Notes under the pieces: model-generated
Told to the model about the DNA's origin: nothing
Database searches by the model: none
The model's input: the letters and a program-made list of their open reading frames with translations, nothing else
Shown: piece after piece, positions 45,940 through 54,818 of the stretch
Numbering within the stretch: position 1 is the stretch's first letter
How the letters are laid out: the number at the start of each line of letters is the position of its first letter
Assembly: GCF_900129635.1 (NCBI RefSeq)
Contig: NZ_FSRB01000001.1
Coordinates: 4,007,501 to 4,071,500, forward strand
Direction: 5' to 3'
Source of the DNA: Singulisphaera sp. GP187
GTDB taxonomy: Bacteria; Planctomycetota; Planctomycetia; Isosphaerales; Isosphaeraceae
DNA length: 64,000 nt
Position numbers and translations under genes: made by a program

Positions 45940-47565
45940 ATGGACGAACCCATGACCATCGCGATCCTGCCCGAGACCGCCCCATTCAACTCCGAGCAAC
46001 GCGCCTGGCTTAACGGCTTTCTCGCCGGCTGGCTCGGGATCAACGGTGAGGGTGCCAGCACCGCCCCGGCGCTCGCCGCAGCCGCAGCCGCAGCCGCAAC
46101 GCTCATCCCCTCCCCCGTTGCCGAACCCGAACCCGCCCCCGAACCGTGGCACGACCCCTCGCTCTCGATTGATGAGCGGCTGAAGCTTTCCGACGGCGAG
46201 GCCCTCCCCCATCGCCTGATGTCCGCGATGGCCCAGCTCGACTGCGGAGCCTGCGGATACCAGTGCCGAACCTACGCCGAGGCGATCGCCGACGGCGCCG
46301 AGAAACGCCTGACCCTCTGCTCGCCGGGCGGCTCGGAAACCTCGAAAGCCCTCAAACGCTTGCTCAAGGAGCAACCCGCGGTCCTCACGATGACCCCGCC
46401 CGCCACCGCTGCCCACGTCCACGGGGTGTCCCGTCCTGAAACGGGATCATGGTCACGTGAAAACCCCTACACGGCTCAGATTGTATCGACTACGCCCTTG
46501 AACCAGCCCGGTTCGGAGAAGGAAACGCGCCACGTCGAGATTGAACTCGGCGGCGAAGGCCCCACCTATTCCGTCGGTGACTCGCTGGGCGTTTACCCGG
46601 AAAACTGCGACGCCTTGGCCGAGGAACTAGTCGCCGTCCTGGGCGCAACCGGCGATGAACCGGTCGAGGTGGGCGATGGAGCCGTTGTTCCGCTCGCGAC
46701 CGCGCTCCGGAAGCACTGTTGCCTCAGCGAAGTGACCGAAGACTTCCTGCTTCTCCTCGCCGATACCGCAACCGACATCGAGGAGTCGACCCGGCTCCGC
46801 GAGTTGGTCGAGGATGACGAGCCGATCGCCGGCTCCGACGTGCTCGACGTCCTGAGAGCGTTCCCCTCCGCCCGGCTCGCCCCTTCCCCATTCGTCGCCG
46901 CGCTCGCGCGGATCAAGCCGAGGCTCTACTCAATCTCCAGCTCCCCCAGACGGCACAGCGGCCAGGTCCACCTGACGGTCCGCCGGGTCGCCTACGAGCA
47001 CAACGGCCGTGGCCGGAAGGGGGTCGCCTCGACGATGCTCGCCGACCGCGTCGCTCCGGGGTCGGCGGTCCGTGTGTTCGTTCAGCCGTCGCACGGGTTC
47101 TCGCTACCGGCCAACCCGTCCGCGGCGATGATCATGATCGGGCCCGGTACCGGCATCGCCCCCTTTCGAGCCTTCCTCCACGAGCGCGACGCCACCGGCG
47201 CATCCGGCAAGAACTGGCTGTTCTTCGGCGACCAGCGGAGCGAGTTCGACTTCCTCTACAAAGAGGAACTCTCCGGCTTACTCAGCCGCGGACTACTCAC
47301 CCGGCTCGAAACCGCGTTCAGCCGCGACCAAGGGCGCAAGGTCTACGTCCAGGACCGCATCGTGGAGCACGGCGAGGAACTCTATCGCTGGATCAACGAA
47401 GGTGCGTACATCTATGTCTGCGGCGATGCCAAACGAATGGCCGCCGACGTCGACCGCGCCCTCCGTGCGGTCGTCCAAGTCCACGGCCACCTCGACGCCG
47501 ACGCCTCCAAGGCTTACGTCGCCCGTCTGGCGTCGGAGCAGCGATACCGGAAGGATGTCTACTGA
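45940..47565 (+). CDS. CysJ-like NAD(P)H reductase with 4Fe-4S domain, probable electron donor to nitrite reductase
   Basis: 541 residues. Order: an N-terminal helix NSEQRAWLNGFLAGWLG like the oligomerisation segment of sulfite reductase CysJ; an Ala8 and Pro/Glu linker; a small 4Fe-4S domain (Cys102-x2-Cys105-x3-Cys109, Cys127; CGACGYQCRTYAEAI) where CysJ has its flavodoxin domain; an FAD domain with RLYSISSSPRRHSGQ; and an NADPH domain with GPGTGIAPFRAFL, YVCGDAKRMA and the end RYRKDVY typical of CysJ. It should move electrons from NADPH through FAD and the iron-sulfur cluster to NirA, encoded 3 bp upstream. The ATG at 45952 with GGATGGA before it is an alternative start. Confidence 0.88.
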   Translation: MDEPMTIAILPETAPFNSEQRAWLNGFLAGWLGINGEGASTAPALAAAAAAAATLIPSPVAEPEPAPEPWHDPSLSIDERLKLSDGEALPHRLMSAMAQLDCGACGYQCRTYAEAIADGAEKRLTLCSPGGSETSKALKRLLKEQPAVLTMTPPATAAHVHGVSRPETGSWSRENPYTAQIVSTTPLNQPGSEKETRHVEIELGGEGPTYSVGDSLGVYPENCDALAEELVAVLGATGDEPVEVGDGAVVPLATALRKHCCLSEVTEDFLLLLADTATDIEESTRLRELVEDDEPIAGSDVLDVLRAFPSARLAPSPFVAALARIKPRLYSISSSPRRHSGQVHLTVRRVAYEHNGRGRKGVASTMLADRVAPGSAVRVFVQPSHGFSLPANPSAAMIMIGPGTGIAPFRAFLHERDATGASGKNWLFFGDQRSEFDFLYKEELSGLLSRGLLTRLETAFSRDQGRKVYVQDRIVEHGEELYRWINEGAYIYVCGDAKRMAADVDRALRAVVQVHGHLDADASKAYVARLASEQRYRKDVY

Positions 47566-47647
47566 CGATCGACGATCAATCCCCCGCCACGGCGGCGGGG
47601 ATTGGCGAATCACAGCAAGAAATAAAGACTATAGCAAGGATACCGGA

Positions 47648-47772
47648 AACTCGTTCCCATGCTCCGCGTGGGAATGCCGTCCGCGACGCTCTGCGTCGAC
47701 TTGTCTTCCCCGGCGGGTGGGGCCGCAGAGCGGCCAAGACTGCATTCCCACGCGGAGCGTGGGAACGAGTTT
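47648..47772. repeat. Family-C palindromic repeat, full unit
   Basis: Outer inverted arms at 47648-47677 and 47742-47772 (AACTCGTTCCCATGCTCCGC / GCGGAGCGTGGGAACGAGTT). Inside the left side is the hairpin CGACGCTCTGCGTCG. It lies between convergent genes and might also end transcription. It contains the unbroken junction GCCG/TCC that marks the group II intron site elsewhere. Confidence 0.85.
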
Positions 47773-47821
47773 CTCCCGCGAATTACGAGCTCCGTGGCAA
47801 ACAGACGGCGCGGATTCCTTA

Positions 47822-49111
47822 TCAGATCTTGATAAACAGCTTCCGACGATACATCCAGAAGAGGATCAGCCAGACCACCGCCAGCGCGGCCGCCCCTTGG
47901 ACGAGCGGCTCGTACTCGGGCCCGAACGCGGCAAAAATCTCCTGGCCGAAGTGGGTCTTGAGGTTGGCTGTGATGAAGTCTTCGACCAGCCAGTGGAGGC
48001 AGTAGGCGGCGATCGAGTTCGTGCCGATCACGATGAGCGGCGAGGCGACCCACCACAGGCCCGCGATATCGACCACGGCGTAGAAGAGCGCAAGCAGCAG
48101 GAAACACCACCCGGCGCTGAAGATCGCCCAGCTCGGGGTCCAGATCCGCTTCACCACCGGGCAAAAATCGAGTTCCCCCAGCGCCGCACCCAGGAAGAGG
48201 CCGAGAATGCCCGCCGCGGTCAGCCAGCCGAGCTTGAGCCAGACCTTGCGATCGGTTTTGAGCACGCCCCCCGCGATCAGGCCGAAGATCATGGTGGCGA
48301 GCGTCGGGATGAAACTCAAGGTCGCATAGCCGCCGCGGTTGTCGAGGAACGGGGTTTTGCGCGGGAACAGGTTCAGGAACCAGGTGTCGAACGCCCAGGC
48401 GAGGTTGCTGTTCTTGTTCCAGTGCGCGGCGAACCCGCTGAGGTTTTGCGGCCAGTCCTTCGGGACATCGACACTTGTATAATCAAAGTCGGGTCCCGGG
48501 GCGGGGTAGAGCGCGAACGCGCCCCAGTAGCCGACCAGGATGACCACCAAGGCAATCCACTGGTCACGCACCGGTCGAAGGCCGAGCAGGAACAGGAACC
48601 CATAGCCGAGACCGATCTGGGTCAGCGTGTCCTCGAACGTGAAGTTCGTTCGGTCCTTGCCCATCGAACGCAAAAAGATTCCGAGCAAGACCAGCACCAG
48701 CGCCCGCCAGAACGCGTGCCCCGCCATCCGGGTCGTGGACTGGCCGCGCGCCAACCGACTGGCGATCGAGTACGGTAAGGCCACGCCGACCAGGAACGAG
48801 AACGCGGGCTGGATCAGGTCGTGCAACGAGCAGCCAACCCACTCGACATGCTGCTGATGACGACTCAAAAGCGCCCAGATCTCGCTCTTCGGGAACGACT
48901 TCGCAACGTGCGAGAGCTTGAGCCACTCCGCCAGGAGCAAAAACATCACGAAGCCACGAAACGCGTCGATCGAGGCCAGTCGGCGCGACGGTGCGGCCCC
49001 GGAACCGGCACCGGAGCCAGATCCGGAACTGGCCCCAGGGCTGTCAGGAGGTTTCGGCACGATGACGGGACGATCGCCAGCGGCGGGAGACGGTGAATTC
49101 GGGGACATCAT
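47822..49111 (-). CDS. Multi-helix acyltransferase-like membrane protein (DUF5009/COG4299)
   Basis: About 429 residues with roughly ten transmembrane helices. RRLASIDAFRGFVMF near residue 45 is the entry motif of the heparan-alpha-glucosaminide N-acetyltransferase-like/DUF5009 family, followed by HDLIQPAFSFLVGVALP and a C-terminal SIAAYCLHWLVED. These proteins are thought to transfer acetyl groups to sugars across the membrane, though bacterial members are little studied. The first 40 residues are Pro/Ser/Gly-rich and cytoplasmic. I chose the ATG at 49111 (49108 also possible), 13 bp after the stop of the CE15-like esterase gene; the close spacing on one strand suggests a two-gene operon. Confidence 0.85.
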   Translation of the reverse strand: MMSPNSPSPAAGDRPVIVPKPPDSPGASSGSGSGAGSGAAPSRRLASIDAFRGFVMFLLLAEWLKLSHVAKSFPKSEIWALLSRHQQHVEWVGCSLHDLIQPAFSFLVGVALPYSIASRLARGQSTTRMAGHAFWRALVLVLLGIFLRSMGKDRTNFTFEDTLTQIGLGYGFLFLLGLRPVRDQWIALVVILVGYWGAFALYPAPGPDFDYTSVDVPKDWPQNLSGFAAHWNKNSNLAWAFDTWFLNLFPRKTPFLDNRGGYATLSFIPTLATMIFGLIAGGVLKTDRKVWLKLGWLTAAGILGLFLGAALGELDFCPVVKRIWTPSWAIFSAGWCFLLLALFYAVVDIAGLWWVASPLIVIGTNSIAAYCLHWLVEDFITANLKTHFGQEIFAAFGPEYEPLVQGAAALAVVWLILFWMYRRKLFIKI

Positions 49112-49124
49112 TCCATTCTCAAAG

Positions 49125-50438
49125 TCACTTGGAGACGCCAGGCTTTCCGAGTTGCCTGTCGGCATAGTCGAGGAAGACCTTCCAGTCGTCCTTCCCCATC
49201 GAATGCTTCCCCGGTCGAATGTGGTAGCCGAGCCGGCTATCGATCAGCTTACCGGTTTCCGGCATCTGATCGGCCTCGAGACCCTCGACCCCGAGGAAAC
49301 GATAAACCGGGTCGGCCCCTTTGAGAACCTCAAACTGGCCTTCGGGATTGGCCCAGGTATCGTCGACCGCGTTGGTGAAGAGCACCGGACGAGGGGCCAC
49401 CAGCGCCACCAGACCGTTCTGATCGAACGGCAACCGGTCGGGCTGGTCGTTGAACGCCTTGAACTCGGCATCAAACCAGTGCGGGAAACTGGTATTGATC
49501 CGCTTGACCGACTCCCCCACCGTGCCGCGACTGGGCGCCGTGCCGCCGCAACCCGCCTGGTGGGGAATGGCCAACGCGATCCGCTCGTCGAACGCGGCGG
49601 CCACGATCGCCGCCTTGCCCATGCGAGAATGACCGATGACAGAAATTTTCGATTTGTCGATATCCTGATTCGTGATTAAATAGTCGACCGCCCGGTGCAG
49701 GCCCCAGGCCCAGGCGGCCACCGTCGCCCAGTCGTGCGGGCCGGGCTTCGACTGCCCCGGCTTGTAGTAATGCGGAATGACCCCATCGGTGAAGTCGGGA
49801 TGGTCGGGAGCGACGTCGCCGCTATAGAAGGTCGCCACGGCGTAGCCTCGGTCGATCACGTCCTCAATCGACCACACATTGACCTGCGAGCCTCGGCCCG
49901 CGTCGGTCGCCCGGTTATCGACGCATCCCGGGCAGCTCTTCGGCATCCAGGACGACGGCAAGGCCACCTTCGGGTCATTGACCACCGTGTGGTTGCCACA
50001 AAAGTTGATCCCGAGGAACACCGGTGCGGGGCCTTCCCGCCGGTTCGGCACGACCAGCAACAAGTAGATTTCCGGAGTGGCCGACGGCCCGAAGGTAATC
50101 GCCACCTCCTTCTTAGTCGCCTTGCCGCCAAAGTAGTCCCGGTCCACCCGCGCCACGGTCGTGGCGATCTTCTCGGGCGCGGAGGGCATCACGCCGTACA
50201 TGTAGTGCTGGAACAGGGCCTTCAACTCCGGCCTTCGTTTGGCGACCCATTCCTCTTGACTCGCGACGCGATGGCCGTCGAGCATCACGAGCGGGTCGGG
50301 CAAGCCGGCCTGCGCAGGCAGTTGTGAGGCCTCGGGAAAACCGGCGATCGCTGCGGGGTCCCCGACGAGGAGGGTGAGGAGGGCGAGGACTAGCAGCCTT
50401 GCTCCCGTTCTTGCTTCCATAATTGGCGTGGCGGCCAT
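49125..50438 (-). CDS. Secreted CE15-like glucuronoyl/acetyl xylan esterase
   Basis: About 437 residues with a signal peptide (RLLVLALLTLLVGDPAAIAG). The alpha/beta-hydrolase core carries VIGHSRMGKAAI, equivalent to the G-x-S-R-x-G-K nucleophile motif of carbohydrate esterase family 15, then HQAGCGGTAPSRGTVGE with the conserved Gly-Cys-Gly-Gly, and a C-terminal PGKHSMGKDDW that could supply the His. CE15 enzymes split ester bonds between glucuronoyl groups and lignin or alcohols. The downstream membrane acyltransferase-like gene may form an operon with it. The start at 50438 is inferred; 50420 is also possible. Confidence 0.85.
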   Translation of the reverse strand: MAATPIMEARTGARLLVLALLTLLVGDPAAIAGFPEASQLPAQAGLPDPLVMLDGHRVASQEEWVAKRRPELKALFQHYMYGVMPSAPEKIATTVARVDRDYFGGKATKKEVAITFGPSATPEIYLLLVVPNRREGPAPVFLGINFCGNHTVVNDPKVALPSSWMPKSCPGCVDNRATDAGRGSQVNVWSIEDVIDRGYAVATFYSGDVAPDHPDFTDGVIPHYYKPGQSKPGPHDWATVAAWAWGLHRAVDYLITNQDIDKSKISVIGHSRMGKAAIVAAAFDERIALAIPHQAGCGGTAPSRGTVGESVKRINTSFPHWFDAEFKAFNDQPDRLPFDQNGLVALVAPRPVLFTNAVDDTWANPEGQFEVLKGADPVYRFLGVEGLEADQMPETGKLIDSRLGYHIRPGKHSMGKDDWKVFLDYADRQLGKPGVSK

Positions 50439-50741
50439 TGATGGAGGGCTCCGGATTGGCGTCGTTTGGGGAGATCGGCCGAGCCGGCCGCGGGTTTCAT
50501 GCAACCGCCATGTTACAGGGAGGTTCGCAGAACACCAGACGAGAGCGGTTTTCGAAAGATTTGAGTGGCGGCGATCCGACGCAGGGTATAGTTTAACATT
50601 CCTTAAAGGTCCTTGAGATCTCCCAAGGGCAGCGGTACGCCCCGATGCTCATCCTGATGAGGTTCGGCGAATCGGCTCTCGTCAAGGATCCGACTCGCCC
50701 GTTCGACCCTGGTTGAAACTGGTCGCTCACCGAGGGATGCC

Positions 50742-52364
50742 ATGAGGAGAATCTTGCGCCTGCCTCTGTCCACGCTCGCCATCACCGTGCTGATCGCGGC
50801 CGGATCGAGTGCGCGGGCCGTCGACCTCCAGCCGGCCGATCGGCCGATCCCCGAAGTCGTCGACTTCTATCTCGATGCCAAGCTCAGCCAGGAGGGGATC
50901 AAGCCCGCCGCCGCGACCGACGACGCCGGTCTGGTACGTCGCCTGACCCTCGACCTGATCGGGCGGATCCCAACCGCGGCCGAGATGCGTGCTTACGTCG
51001 AGTCGACCCAGCCGGAGAAGCAGGTTGAGCTTGTCGATCGGCTGATGGCGTCGCCAGCCTACGCGCGTCACATGGCCAACGAGCTCGACGCGATGATGAT
51101 GGCCGGAACCCGGGGCAGCCTCCGCGATTATCTCAGCCGGGCCATTGAGGAAGACCGCCCCTGGGATCAGATCTTCCGCGAGCTCATCCTGGCCGACGAG
51201 AGTCAGCCCGGGCTCAAAGGGGTGGGCAACTACCTCAAGCCGAGAGCCAAGGACCTGGACCGCCTGACCAGCGACGTCAGCTCAATTTTCTTTGGTGTGG
51301 ATGTGAGCTGTGCAAAGTGCCACGACCACCCGCGCGTCGTCGACTGGAAGCAGGACCATTACTACGGGATGAAGTCCTTCTTCGCCCGCACGTATGAAGC
51401 CGGCACGTTCCTCGGCGAGAACGACTACGGAAACGTCAAGTTCCAGACGACCGGCGGTGAAGAACGGCAAGCCCGGCTCATGTTCTTGACCGGCCGGATC
51501 GTTGACGTCCCGGCGGCGAAGGAGCCGTCCAAGGAGGAGCAGAAAGAGGAAAAGCGGCGGATCGCCGAGGCCAAGAAGAAGAAGGAACCCCCGCCCGCCC
51601 CCAAGTTCAGCGCCCGGGCACAACTGGTGGACGTCGCGCTTCAACCCGGTGAGCGCGACTTCTTCGCGAACGCGATCGTCAATCGGCTCTGGCATCGGTT
51701 CTTCGGGTCGGGGCTGGTGATCCCGTTGGATCAGATGCACTCGGCGAACCCGCCGAGCCATCCCGAACTGCTCGCCTGGCTGGCCCGCGACCTGGTCGAG
51801 CACCGCTACGACCTCCGCCGCCTGATCCGCGGGCTGGTGTTGAGCCAAGCTTATGCACGCACAAGCATCTGGCAGGAGGGCGAACCGCCCGACCCCCGCC
51901 TGTTCGCCGTCGCCGCGGTCCGGCCGCTGACTCCCGTGCAGTTGACGACTTCGATGTGGGTCGCCACCACCGATCCCTCGACGCTCCCGGCCGGTGTCGT
52001 GCCCCCGGGAAAGCTCGAAGCGGATCTGGATGGCCGTGCCCGCGAGCTCGCCAACGCACTCGCCAAGCCCGGAGAGGACTACCAGATCGGCGTCTCCGAA
52101 GCGCTCTTGTTGAGCAATGGCGACCGCGTTCAAGCCCTCCTAACCGACCAGAAGGAACGGCTCGTGGGGCGACTCGCCCAGATCGACGACGGAGACGAGC
52201 GCGTGGCCGTGGCGGTCCGCAACATTCTTTCGCGGCCGCCGGCCGACGAGGAGGTGTCGCTCCTGGGCGAATACCTCGCCCAGCGCAGCGATCGGCAAGT
52301 CGAAGCTATCCGCCAGCTCGTCTGGGTGCTCCTGACGAGTGCGGAGTTCCGGTTCAACCACTGA
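50742..52364 (+). CDS. DUF1549/DUF1553 protein with CxxCH motif
   Basis: 540 residues with a signal peptide ending near SSARAVD. The DUF1549 domain (residues ~35-240) includes RRLTLDLIGRIPT and VSCAKCHDHP, a single CxxCH that may bind heme or another cofactor. The DUF1553 domain follows a charged Lys/Glu linker and includes FFANAIVNRLWHRFFG and the usual end TSAEFRFNH. This pair of domains is nearly confined to planctomycetes and relatives, and its function is unknown. It heads a three-gene run with the DUF1501 and WD40 genes (57 and 43 bp gaps), a common arrangement in these genomes. The predicted site is extracytoplasmic. Confidence 0.93.
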   Translation: MRRILRLPLSTLAITVLIAAGSSARAVDLQPADRPIPEVVDFYLDAKLSQEGIKPAAATDDAGLVRRLTLDLIGRIPTAAEMRAYVESTQPEKQVELVDRLMASPAYARHMANELDAMMMAGTRGSLRDYLSRAIEEDRPWDQIFRELILADESQPGLKGVGNYLKPRAKDLDRLTSDVSSIFFGVDVSCAKCHDHPRVVDWKQDHYYGMKSFFARTYEAGTFLGENDYGNVKFQTTGGEERQARLMFLTGRIVDVPAAKEPSKEEQKEEKRRIAEAKKKKEPPPAPKFSARAQLVDVALQPGERDFFANAIVNRLWHRFFGSGLVIPLDQMHSANPPSHPELLAWLARDLVEHRYDLRRLIRGLVLSQAYARTSIWQEGEPPDPRLFAVAAVRPLTPVQLTTSMWVATTDPSTLPAGVVPPGKLEADLDGRARELANALAKPGEDYQIGVSEALLLSNGDRVQALLTDQKERLVGRLAQIDDGDERVAVAVRNILSRPPADEEVSLLGEYLAQRSDRQVEAIRQLVWVLLTSAEFRFNH

Positions 52365-52421
52365 AAAACATCATTTTATTTTTTTTGTCACGATCGACGA
52401 CCACGAATCGGGGGCCCCTCG

Positions 52422-53735
52422 ATGGCCAGTGATCGACGCATCAATTTTTGTGGCTCACCCGCGCACGCGATCGATCGGCGCCGGTTCCTCGGCACGGCGG
52501 CCGCCGGAGCGGCGGCGTTCGCGGCCGACATGACGTTGCTCGACGTGTTCAAGGAGCCGGCGCTCGCCCGCGCGATCAAATCGCAGGGGAAGCGGGTCAT
52601 CCTGCTCTGGCTGGCCGGTGGAGCGAGCCAGCTCGAGACCTGGGACCCCAAGCCGGGCACGGCGACGGGCGGTCCGTTCCGGGCGATCGCGACGTCGGTC
52701 CCCGGCATCCAGATCTCCGAGCTCATGCCCAAGATGGCCAAGCGGATGGAGAACACCTGCATCATCCGCTCGTTGAACACGAAGAACGGCGATCACGGCA
52801 GCGGCGCCCGCTTGATGATGCGCGGTCGGATGGACGACCCGAGCCTCCGCTACCCCGACCTGGGCGCCGTGCTGGCCCGCGAGCTCGGCCGGTCCGAGAG
52901 CCAGGTGCCCGACTACGTCTCGTTCTACTCCGCGACCGAGGGTCGTGACTTCGCCCCGGGATCGAGCGGATTCCTCGGTTCGCGCTATGCACCGATGGAA
53001 CTGACCACGAGCCTGATCCCGGAGAACATCCGTCGCGCGGCCGAACTTTCCGACCTCGACCACCGTCAGCGCGGCGAACTGCGCGAGCTGCTCAGCAAAC
53101 GGTTCGAGCGAGGCCGGACGTCGAACGCCCTGGGCAGCCACAACGAAGCCTACCAGCGGGTCCGCGGCCTGATGGCCAGCGAGACGCTTTTCGACATCTC
53201 GAAAGAGACGCAACGGGTCCGCGACCTCTACGGCCCCACCCAGTTCGGCGAACAGGCCCTGGTCGCCCGCCGCTTGATCGAGGCGGGCGTACCGTTCGTC
53301 CGGGTCGGTCGCGCCTGGTGGGACAGCCACGGCCAGAACTTCGAAACCCACCAGGAGCTCGTCCCCGAGCTCGATCACGTCATGGCCACGCTCCTCGATG
53401 ACCTGGAGCAACGCGGGCTGCTCGACGACACCCTGGTGATCACCCTCGCCGAGTTCGGCCGCACGCCGTCGATCAACCCCAGCCTGGGACGCGACCACTT
53501 CGCCTCCGCCTGGAGCGCCACGCTCTCCGGCTGCGGCATCAAAGGGGGGTCGGTATTCGGCAAGACCGACGCGACCGGCAACGCGGTCGCCGACGGCGAG
53601 GTCGGAGCCGCCGAACTGTTCGCCACGATCTACCAGGCGCTCGGCATCGACCCGCAAAAGAATTACTACGTAAATTCCCGACCGGTGCCGCTCACCGAGC
53701 CGGACACCGAGGCGATTGCCGACGTGTTGGCCTGA
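52422..53735 (+). CDS. Tat-exported DUF1501 protein
   Basis: 437 residues. A twin-arginine signal DRRRFLGTAAAGAAA precedes the DUF1501 domain, an alkaline phosphatase/sulfatase-like fold: VILLWLAGGASQLETWDPK, NGDHGSGARLMMRG, and near the C-terminus ITLAEFGRTPSIN and GRDHFASAW, which hold candidate metal-binding Asp/His residues. No enzyme activity has been proven for the family as far as I know. It is nearly always next to a DUF1549/DUF1553 gene, as here, so the two probably act together outside the cytoplasm. Confidence 0.93.
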   Translation: MASDRRINFCGSPAHAIDRRRFLGTAAAGAAAFAADMTLLDVFKEPALARAIKSQGKRVILLWLAGGASQLETWDPKPGTATGGPFRAIATSVPGIQISELMPKMAKRMENTCIIRSLNTKNGDHGSGARLMMRGRMDDPSLRYPDLGAVLARELGRSESQVPDYVSFYSATEGRDFAPGSSGFLGSRYAPMELTTSLIPENIRRAAELSDLDHRQRGELRELLSKRFERGRTSNALGSHNEAYQRVRGLMASETLFDISKETQRVRDLYGPTQFGEQALVARRLIEAGVPFVRVGRAWWDSHGQNFETHQELVPELDHVMATLLDDLEQRGLLDDTLVITLAEFGRTPSINPSLGRDHFASAWSATLSGCGIKGGSVFGKTDATGNAVADGEVGAAELFATIYQALGIDPQKNYYVNSRPVPLTEPDTEAIADVLA

Positions 53736-53778
53736 GGAAGTTCCCGCGGCGAGTTCGACTAATCGAGGTCTTCGTCCC

Positions 53779-54783
53779 ATGGCCACCACGAATCCCGAGA
53801 CGCTCAAGGTCGTCAAAGAATTCTCACGTCGGGAAGTTGTCTTCGCAGTCGAACGTGTCCCCGACACGCGCCGGCTGGTGTTCGGTGGGTCGGACTTCAA
53901 GGTCCATGACATCGACCTGGCCGCCGACAAACCGGAAGCCCGCGAGCTTGGGAGCCACGAGAGTTACGTCACCGGGATTGCGTTGGCGGGCGTCACGGCC
54001 GTCTCGGGCGGCTATGACGGCCGCTTGATCTGGTGGGACCTCGACGCTCGGGCGAAGGTTCGCTCGGTCGACGCCCACACCAAGTGGATCCGCGGCGTGG
54101 CCGCCACGCGCGACGGCAAGCGGGTCGCCAGTGTCGCCGACGACATGGTCTGCCGGATCTGGGATGCCGAGACGGGCTCAAAAATCCACGAGCTCCGCGG
54201 CCATGATGAAACCACCCCGCACCATTTCCCATCAATGCTCTTCGCTTGCGCCTTCTCGCCCGACGGCCGACAGGTGGCGACCGGCGACAAGGTGGGCCGC
54301 GTGGTCGTCTGGGACGTCGAGTCGGGCCAGTCGACGACCACGCTGGAAGCCCCTGGGATGTACACCTGGGACCCGGTCCAGCGCCGGCATTCGATCGGCG
54401 GCATCCGCTCGCTCGCGTTCTCGCCCGACGGCACCCGGCTGGCGGTCGGCGGCATCGGCAAGATCAGCAACATCGACCATCTCGACGGCAAGGCGCGCGT
54501 CGAAGTCTTCGACTGGCGCAACGGCGAGCGGACCCATGAATTCGTCGACGACAAGGTCAAGGGCCTGGTCGAGCGGCTCGAGTTCCACCCCGCGGGCGAC
54601 TGGCTGATCGCCGCCGGCGGCGACAACGCCGGCTTCCTGATGTTCCTCGACCTCAAGACCAAGGCCGTCCTCACCCAGGAGAAGGCCCCGATGCACGTCC
54701 ACGACACCTCGTTCGACGCGTCGTCGGGCACACTCGTGGCCGCGGGACACAACAAGATCGCCCTCTTCGAAATAACGGGCTGA
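53779..54783 (+). CDS. WD40 beta-propeller protein
   Basis: 334 residues and about seven WD40-like blades, for example TAVSGGYDGRLIWWD, ASVADDMVCRIWD, ACAFSPDGRQVATGD and SLAFSPDGTRLAVGG. It has no signal peptide from the ATG at 53779, so it is either cytoplasmic or exported by a route I cannot see. Being third in the DUF1549-DUF1501 run (43 bp after DUF1501), it is likely a scaffold for that system. The frame is open upstream into the previous gene, but 53779 is the first ATG that gives a sensible start. Confidence 0.9.
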   Translation: MATTNPETLKVVKEFSRREVVFAVERVPDTRRLVFGGSDFKVHDIDLAADKPEARELGSHESYVTGIALAGVTAVSGGYDGRLIWWDLDARAKVRSVDAHTKWIRGVAATRDGKRVASVADDMVCRIWDAETGSKIHELRGHDETTPHHFPSMLFACAFSPDGRQVATGDKVGRVVVWDVESGQSTTTLEAPGMYTWDPVQRRHSIGGIRSLAFSPDGTRLAVGGIGKISNIDHLDGKARVEVFDWRNGERTHEFVDDKVKGLVERLEFHPAGDWLIAAGGDNAGFLMFLDLKTKAVLTQEKAPMHVHDTSFDASSGTLVAAGHNKIALFEITG

Positions 54784-54818
54784 GCCGAGACACATTCAAG
54801 TGCGAATATAAACTTTAG

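Noticed and set aside
44023..46422. 799-codon minus-strand open frame
   Set aside because: Antisense to nitrite reductase and its reductase, both with complete cofactor motifs; the predicted chain is Gly/Arg/Val-rich without domains.
47402..48778. 458-codon plus-strand frame across the family-C repeat
   Set aside because: It runs in a second frame through the end of the reductase gene, the repeat and the mirror of the DUF5009 gene.
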